From: Chytriomyces cf. hyalinus JEL632
Taxonomy: Eukaryota; Chytridiomycota; Chytridiomycetes; Chytridiales; Chytriomycetaceae
Direction: 5' to 3'
DNA: 64,000 bases
Assembly: GCA_025435555.1 (NCBI GenBank)
Contig: JAIWWG010000105.1
Span: 32,768 to 96,767, forward strand
Part shown: positions 57,668-64,000 of the stretch, piece by piece
How the letters are laid out: each line of letters starts with the position of its first letter
How positions within the stretch are numbered: position 1 is the first letter of the stretch
The notes under the pieces: model-generated
Databases searched by the model: none
Told to the model about the DNA's origin: nothing
What the model saw: only the letters and a program-made list of their open reading frames with translations
Made by a program: the position numbers and the translations under genes

Positions 57668-60644
57668 ATGCAAGCAAGCATCACCGTCAACATTGAACGC
57701 ACCGGCCCTGCCAGCGGGTCTCAATCGCTCCTGGCGCGTGCATGTGCATCTCTAGCACTGGCAGATTCAGTTGCCGAGGAGGAGAACGACGCCATGAACA
57801 AACGTGGGTACTGACAACCCGCACCTCAACTCACACTCACAGCTCAACTGACTGTCTCAAAACAATGCCAGTCCTATCTCAGGCACTCGCAAAAGCACCC
57901 ACAAAACCAAACCTGCTGATAGAACGGTTCACTCATAAACCCGCTGTCCAGGACAGCTTTGCAAGCGCGTATCAGCACGTGTCGCGCACTGTCCTCTTTG
58001 ACACATTGATGGATCTCGAACATTCGTATTGTATGGCAGTTCGCGCATGCATGTCTGAGACAGCGTTTTTGAGGGAGAGGGAGGGCAGCTCCGATTTGGC
58101 AATGTTTGACGCAACGAGGGACTCGATCCTGACCTCCTTGCGAGCAGAACAGAGGGCAGAGTACAGGGATTTTGTGACAAAGGTATTTTTAGCGTCTGAT
58201 TTGCGCGTTTTTGTTGTCAGTAACTTCACCACGTCTCCTTTGTGATGACACCCAAGGTACACAACGAACTACTCGCCCACACAGACGTGCCTTTCGGAAA
58301 GGGATCAGTCCAAATCAAGCAGCTTAATTCCGAATCCTCATCAAAACACGCCAGCAGCGAAGATGCAACCATTTCATTAACCGAACACCGTGCAAACGCG
58401 ACTGCAATCGCATCTTCACTCTCAAAATTGAACCAAGAATCCGATTCAGTTTTAGAAGGTGCGCTTGGAAAGTTGAAACGGTCTCCTTCGAAAAGTTTGA
58501 TGCGGGTTGGCAGCGTCGAAGCCGTGATTGCGTCATCAGCCTCGACTTCACCTGCTTTCGTGTCCGGCGCAACGACGCCGAAACTTGCGCATGAAGTATC
58601 GGCATCGACTGTTGATATTTCGGTGTCTGCGGATTCTGGATCAAATGATGTAAGCTGAGATGTTTTCAATTCCGCCAGCAACTGTTTTGGTTCAACTGTT
58701 GTTCCACCAGCCGGAGTTGGATATCATGGTATCTGAAATCAAAGAAATGGGATTTACGCAAGACCAAGCTAAAGCCGCATTGGAACTTGAGAAGCGAAAC
58801 TTGGTAAACATTTCCGAGCCCTCAACAGAATTGCGACCCTGAATTTCTGTCGCATCCGCAAAAAAAAACCAATCAGGAACGTGCACTCAATCTTCTCCTC
58901 GAAAATCCATCGAGGGTAGAAAAACAAATTCGAGATTCTGCCACTCGGTCCATGCTCTTTCCAGATGGCATTAATTCAAAAACGCGCAAACCTGCAAAAC
59001 CGTCACGCTCAATTTCAAGCGGTTCCTTGGCCGAAATAAGTCGTTCAAGTCCAGGCGGTTTGGACTCGGCCGCGAATCCTGCGCGCAGAGTTCAGTCCAA
59101 CCCATGGAGCAACCAATCATCTCAACACCAGCATCCATCCAATCCGTCACCACTCTCAATGAAGAAAACAGGAGTCACTGCATCGACGGCATCTATGGAA
59201 GAAGTAAATGCGAAACGACAGCAACAAGGTCAAACTTCTGCTACTGCCGCCACAACGTTTTCCCCATTTGCTTTCATACAGCAACAACAAGCGAAAATAT
59301 CTGCGGACTTGGCTGCATTGACTGGTGCAACAGTCAAACCGGGAAATTCTGACCCTGCGCATGCTGCCTCAGGCGTCACTCCAAACCAACAACTCAATGA
59401 TTTTCAAAAAGGATTCACAAACTTTTTGGGAAAAGCAATGGAAGCGCTTCATATTGAGACAATGTGAGCCATTCAATAATTTTTCATTACTGTCTCCTCA
59501 CCTCACTGATTGCCTTTCGGGTTAAAGGCAAAGCACCGAAACGGATCTGCCAGATAAAAGCTACACCGAACGATCCGAATCCTTCACGGCCTACTTTGGA
59601 ACTCAAGTTCGAACCATGTATACGATCCGACTTTCCATTGTTCCTTCTCTGAGCGACGCAGTGTTGAGAGCCGACAATTCGGCCCAAGAGCAAATTTTAA
59701 GAGCCCAAACGGCAGCGAGCTTGTACTCAAACAATCTCAGCGGTTGTGTGCTACTTTTGAGTCCGTCTCAGGTGGAGGGTTATGCAAATGGGACGACTGT
59801 GAATCAAGGTGAGAGTACTTTTTGGTGTTAAGCTTGTTCCTGACAACGATTGCAGCATTCATATCACGATGCAGGGAAGCGACAGAATTTCATTTCGAAG
59901 ACTTTGAAATCCAGTGGAAGAAAGCGATGGATAAGTGCCCGTTGGATGACTTTGGAAACCCAGTTTTGAAAGAAGGTTGCTTTTTTGTCCTCTTTTTTTT
60001 GCGAGCTGAAGAAACCTCGAAACACAGGCGATTTTTTTATTACACGACACTCGAATCTGCCCCAAATACATGTTCTGTTCCATTTGATTGTTCGTGATGA
60101 CGGTTGGTTTTAACTTCTGTGGCAATCATTCAATGTTAATATGGATGTTGTTTTCGCTACACTGGCAGAGCTGTCTTCAGTCTCACCCGTCATGGTGGGC
60201 TACCGAAATATTCTTAAACTGGCTCACATGCGAGACATCAATCACCTCTTTGTGCCCATCCTTCTTCAAACCGAACGTACCCACAATCAAACAAGATCAA
60301 ACGCATCAAGCGCAACCCATTCTCCAACCCGCAGCATCTCTGACCAAATAGACGGTCGCACACCACTCATTTCAACATTTGAAAACACCGCCGCACTCGC
60401 AAAGCAATCCGAAGCCGTCTTGAAGAGCACAAAAGGGCTCATTATGGAACAAACGCGAAGCATAAAACACAGTGGAGACAGTCGTGGTGTGGATACGCGA
60501 AGTCGGTCGATTCAGTTTGTTGTGCCGTTGGATTCATGTGTGAGTTCTGCCGCGGCGGGTGGTGTGGAGATGGGGAGTGCAGTTGTGGAGGAGGGGTTTC
60601 AGGTTATTTGTGGAAAGATTTCGGATGTGTTTCGGACAGTGTGA
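57668..60644 (+). CDS. FERRY3: FERRY complex subunit 3 / C12orf4 homologue
   Basis: Nine exons (57668-57807, 57843-58182, 58257-58649, 58711-58803, 58877-59463, 59528-59808, 59856-59975, 60028-60102, 60169-60644) sum to 834 residues in phase. The C-terminal half matches the DUF2362/C12orf4 family: CREATEFHFEDFEIQWKKAM, GDFFITRHSNL, IHVLFHLIV, VMVGYRNILKLAHMRDINHL and IQFVVPLDS. Upstream lie a UBA-like segment (EIKEMGFTQDQAKAALELEK then ALNLLLENP) and disordered Ser/Gln-rich linkers. In animals FERRY is a five-subunit Rab5 effector linking mRNAs to early endosomes. Finding a subunit in a fungus is notable; whether other subunits exist cannot be seen here. Confidence 0.83.
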
Positions 60645-61194
60645 TTTTTGGTTGTTTGTTCAATTGTATGTTTGACCTGAGTGCAGGAAATGGGCGAAAT
60701 AAAAAATGACTCGTTGCATCCCACAACGGTCTTCAAGAATTGTTATTCTTTTAAAAGCTGTACCATGGGACAAGAATGCTCAAAAGTATCTTGTGGAATC
60801 ACGCGTTTTATTCACTCCAAGCTGTGTTGTGCTGCGCAAAATGCGTTCTTTTTTGTCCCAAAATCGGGAACTGAGGGGAGCACGCAGTCTGAACTTTGGA
60901 GAAGCGGGACGAAGCGGGACGCACCCTCGGAGAAGGCCGAGGGATTGTGTGATTCAGCTCACTGCCCGGCGCCCAACCCCCATATTTTTTTTTCTTGCTG
61001 CTGTCCTTGTTTTGGGCGTTTGGGGGTCACTGCGCTTCAACCAGAAACTTGACGGGACGTGTCTTTTTCGACTTCACCCTGTTGAATGTCAGGGACTCTA
61101 ATGTCCAGTGATGTTTTGTTTCCAAATGCCTAGGATAGTCGTTTCAGCGCAAACAAACTTGGTGTCAGTTAATGTAACAAAAAATTGGAAACAT
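60645..61194. other. Intergenic, no supported gene
   Basis: A 131-codon frame on plus (60706-61101) contains one hydrophobic run (IFFFLAAVLVLGVWG), but its codon pattern and arginine-rich content look like chance. On minus, KSKKTRPVKFLVEA near 61030-61080 is a short basic frame without context. I call neither. Confidence 0.4.
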
Positions 61195-61490
61195 TGTTGC
61201 GTACTCTCTCCGATTCCGTCACGTACTTCAAGTTCCACAGCCTCGGTTCCCATGTTACACTCAAACACCTAAAAATAACTTCCACGTCAATTTCTAATCA
61301 TTGTTCCACGCTCAATGGCACGTTTCTTCGTTTCTTTGTTTTGAATTGCCAACGGCTATTTAAGCCACTGTTCTTAAAAGAAATAAACTCCGTCTGTCCA
61401 TAATCTCCTTGTAACTCTCCTGCTCATCGAAGTCCAACTCAAGCCTGAATAGTCAAAAAGCCAATTGAATCAGTTAACTTATCTTTTTCG
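61195..61490 (+). mobile_element. LTR-like sequence, related to 41940-42228
   Basis: It begins TGTTGCGTAC and shares with 41940-42228 the phrase ACGTACTTCAA near the start and a GTCCAACTC/AAGCCTGAATAGTCAA block near the end. It contains TATTTAAG and AATAAAC at LTR-like spacing. The right edge and target duplication are not clear. Confidence 0.4.
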
Positions 61491-61807
61491 AAAGAATGTT
61501 GCGGAAATAGTCAGGAGCTCGATTGCAGCTTCAAGACTAAGAGAGTTTAGAGAGTTATTGAGAGACTGAAGTTAATTGAATCAAGAGCCGGTTTAAATAG
61601 CCTTTGTGGCAAATGTAAGAAAGACAACAGTGGCACTTGAAAGACACGAAATAGCAATAACGGGGGCACCTTTGATGAAAGGAGTGGTGTCTGGGAAGTG
61701 TTAGAGTGTTTGGAATTGCCTTTTAGTGATTTTTGTGTCTGTGGGATGAATCGGAGCTGTAAATCTTGAAGTACATGATTTAATTAAATAGATTACGTTG
61801 CAATGTC
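61491..61807. other. Intergenic between LTR-like sequences
   Basis: AT-rich, with several GAGAGTTTAGAGAG-like purine stretches. No gene found. Confidence 0.4.
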
Positions 61808-61999
61808 TGTTACGGAAATAAAGCAATGTTGGTTGATAGATGATCTTTATTGGTAGAAGGACACTGGCTTTTATACTGCTGTGGTGAGGGTGATTTGAAC
61901 TTTGTTGTTTTCGAGAAGTTTCTATCTCCGGAATTTTGAAGGAAAAATTAAAGTCAAGTAAAATGGACACAATGGAGGAACTGGCGTTATTACGCAACA
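61808..61999 (-). mobile_element. 3' LTR of a Ty3/gypsy-type element
   Basis: On minus, a 192-bp sequence starts TGTTGCGTAATAAC and ends TTTCCGTAACA (inverted ends TGTTGC/GTAACA). It contains GTATAAAAGCC and CCAATAAAG in LTR order. Directly upstream of it (62000-62115, minus) is a short coding end, APSLETDIQHTPELRQRLKK, ending near LLEAGVA with two stops, as at the end of a pol polyprotein. Its ends and internal order match the LTR-like element at 21293-21501. Confidence 0.6.
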
Positions 62000-62115
62000 C
62001 CCGCCTCCAAGAGCGTACGCGATGAGAAAGGTCGTTGCTTGGGTTCATGTACGTCTTTCTTGAGTCTTTGGCGTAGCTCTGGAGTGTGTTGAATATCAGT
62101 CTCAAGTGATGGAGC

Positions 62116-62931
62116 ACTGTTTACTTCAATAAAGGTTAAGTCTCCCTGATTCATCTCTTATTCTCTACTGCAGATAAAGAAGAGTCATGCACCTCACCAT
62201 TCCACCAACCTCAATACATATGGGCATGAATTATGACATTGAGTAGGGTAAACGTCTAGTAGATACTATAACAAGGAATGAATACACGAATACACATGTT
62301 CTATGAAGGGTGCGGACTTGTAGATGATGATAGCTTATTTCACTACATGACTTCAACTATTCTTGCTCTGATCAAGCATAAAGATGGTTGAAAGTAATTG
62401 TCTGGAATATATATGATGCTGGCCTAGTTGTTTAGGTTCGCGACTACAGACCAACAGGTCCCTGGTTCAACCCACACTGCTGCCAGTTTCATGCAGCTAT
62501 CTTCTGATCTTTATAGAGAAATAAGCAGAAGAAGAAGAAATAGAAATCAACCTTGGAAAAGTATTCTATTACTACTTTTGTATGACTAATATGTCAAGCC
62601 AGTCAAGCAATTAATCAATAACCTTACCCAGTGTGGGGATATTAATTATGATTGACAAGCCTTAACTGTCAGCCAGTAATGAATTGTCAGCACTGACTCA
62701 CTTTTTCAGCAATTTCAAACTGCAAAATGAAAAATGGATGATTTCACATCAAATCTCATTTGTAGAACTGAAATGACAAATGAAATGGAAAAAAGGGTGG
62801 CTCAAAAGTGAAACTGAAGAAAGCCCAATGAGATTTTGCAGGAGCCAAAAATGTATATAAGGAGAGCTGTTTTGTTGTGTTGTGATTCACCTTAAGATAA
62901 TAAATCCTATCAAAGCCCAAAACCCAAATCC
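62116..62931. other. AT-rich spacer inside the retroelement remnant
   Basis: About 800 bp lie between the chromodomain end and the pol C-terminal fragment. It has no coding frame of note and holds a tRNA-like sequence near 62410-62485. It may be a later insertion into the element. Confidence 0.35.
62405..62490 (+). repeat. tRNA-derived sequence, possible SINE head
   Basis: TGGCCTAGTTGTTTAGG resembles an A box and GGTTCAACCC a B box, 33 bp apart. CTGGC...GCCAG could form the acceptor stem. The anticodon arm is poor, so it is not a working tRNA. A short GAAGAAGAAG tract follows about 35 bp further on. Confidence 0.35.
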
Positions 62932-64000
62932 TCACAGAGTGGCATCTAACCAACAGTTGAAAATGGGGCTATGATCCTTCCATTTTATTAGGACCTGAGT
63001 TTTTCCTTGAAGTTTCCGCGCCGCGAGCACCGATTCGATGGTTCGTAAATCTGGCGGGAGCGACTGCAGCGGGTGAGGTTTCGCTGAGTCCCAGTAATAC
63101 ATTTTTAATTTCTCAGGGTGGAAGACCTTGTGGATATTCCATTCATCAGGAATCTTGAGTCGACACAGCGGAACATCGCCGATCAGCTCTGTGATCTCGT
63201 GAGGTCCAGAGTAGCAGTCCGACAATTTCGCGATCGGTCGGTCTTCAAGAATCTTGGGCCGAAAATCGCGCAACGATAGCAGGACAAGATCTCCGACCTG
63301 GAAAGGCGATTCTAGGCGTCGTCGATTGGCAGCAGATGCGTAACGGTCTTGGGAGTCGCGAATTCTGTCGCATGTGGCTTGGTGAGTGGCTTGTAAATCT
63401 CTCAGCGTGAGCGGATCATATGGTGTTAATCCAACATCAATGAATGAATGCAGGGTGTCGCCCGTATTCCAGATAGTATGGAGTGTAGCCAGTGGTGGAG
63501 CTCACAGTGTCATTTATACCGAATTCAACCTTGGGTAAGTGCTCATCCCAGTCGTCTTGCCAGTAATTAACTTCGGAACGTAGGGCAGAGAGTACCCAGT
63601 CGTTCTTTTGCTCGGTTTGCCCGTCGGCTTGGGGATGGTAAGCTGTTGTCATGGCCAATTCTATCTTGAGAGACTGACACAAAGAATTCCAGAAGGTTGA
63701 CGTGAACTTTGAGTCTCGGTCACTGATGAATCGTCGAGGGAGTCCGTGGTGTTTGAATACATCGTTGAAAAAGATGTTTGCAATGTCCTTGGCGGTGGAG
63801 GTGTCATGGCAGGGAAAAAGTCGGGTGCGTTTGGTGAAGGAGTCAACAATGACCATGAGTGCAGTGTGTCCAGACTTGGTTTGTGGGAGTTTGGTAATAA
63901 AATCCATTGAGATGGTGTGCCAAGGGTGTGGTGGGATTGCGTGAGGCTGGAGCAATCCATACGGGAGTCGTCATGCAATCTTGTGCCGTTGGCACGCGTC
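62932..64000 (-). pseudogene. Decayed Ty3/gypsy pol: integrase, GPY/F and chromodomain
   Basis: Minus-strand remnant running off the right edge. Integrase pieces are CQRHKIA, PYGLLQPHAIPPHPWHTI, SMDFITKLPQTKSGH, FISDRDSKFTSTFWNSL and AYHPQADGQTEQKN, with all three catalytic acids (Asp, Asp, Glu) present. Next come a GPY/F-like module (DCYSGPHEITELIGD, NIHKVFHPEKLKMY) and a truncated chromodomain (IESVLAARKLQGKTQVLIKW then KDHSPIF). Breaks: a TGA at 63971-63973 just before PYGLLQP, and a one-base frame change near 63437-63445, after which the reading continues in another frame (LTPYDPLTLRDLQATHQAT). This is a chromovirus-type LTR retrotransposon of fungi, no longer intact. Confidence 0.88.

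Noticed and set aside
60706-61101. 131-codon plus-strand frame with one hydrophobic run
   Set aside because: Arg-rich, without neighbours in phase or splice sites. The hydrophobic run comes from a TTTTTTTTTC tract.

Overview
The window is nuclear DNA from a eukaryote with many short GT-AG introns (mostly 45-110 nt), tightly packed genes on both strands and the standard genetic code. The gene mix suggests an early-diverging, probably zoosporic (chytrid-like) fungus. VID27, NSE4 and mitochondrial PPR proteins fit fungi. CDK20 (a cilium-linked kinase), B12-dependent methylmalonyl-CoA mutase, GDP-mannose 4,6-dehydratase, a FAM151 protein, a SYCP2-like chromosome-axis protein and a FERRY3/C12orf4 homologue are animal-like genes that yeasts and most Dikarya lack. 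The placement is inferred from gene content, not from a phylogeny.

Layout. 0-7 kb: a PPR-like gene on minus whose frame is hard to follow, then CDK20, an ALYREF/Yra1 export adaptor and GMD on plus. 7-13 kb: a long SYCP2-like gene and a FAM151 gene on minus. 13-18 kb: an aquaporin and a mitochondrial methylmalonyl-CoA mutase. 18-21.6 kb: a U6 snRNA gene, a two-zinc-knuckle gene (copy 1), an LTR-like insertion and tRNA-Pro(UGG). 21.8-36 kb: a PPR protein, MRI1, CWF19L2, ATP10, a second U6, the Hsp90 co-chaperone p23, TFIIE-beta and FIP1. 36-39 kb: a long Q-rich protein I do not recognise. 39.6-44 kb: the second zinc-knuckle gene (with an in-frame stop), a second LTR-like insertion, a second tRNA-Pro and a U6 pseudogene without its TATA box. 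44-57.7 kb: YIF1, G6PD, NSE4, VID27, two membrane proteins of unknown role and phosphopantetheine adenylyltransferase. 57.7-60.6 kb: FERRY3. 61-64 kb: LTR-like sequences and a decayed chromodomain Ty3/gypsy element running off the right edge.

The most striking structure is around the two tRNA-Pro genes. Each has an LTR-like sequence directly upstream, flanked by its own 5-bp target duplication (GACTT in one, AGTCT in the other). In both cases the duplication ends exactly 3 bp before the tRNA. Two independent insertions at the same offset point to an LTR element family that targets Pol III genes very precisely. The same neighbourhoods also hold the duplicated zinc-knuckle genes and the U6 copies, so this is a reshuffled segmental duplication of small-RNA genes and a possibly undescribed protein family.

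Many of the housekeeping genes concern RNA polymerase II transcription and mRNA handling (ALYREF, CWF19L2, TFIIE-beta, FIP1) or mitochondria (ATP10, PPR proteins, MCM). There is no operon-like logic, but several gene pairs share divergent promoters of under 100 bp. Coordinates of plus-strand exons were checked for phase; minus-strand exon boundaries are less exact.
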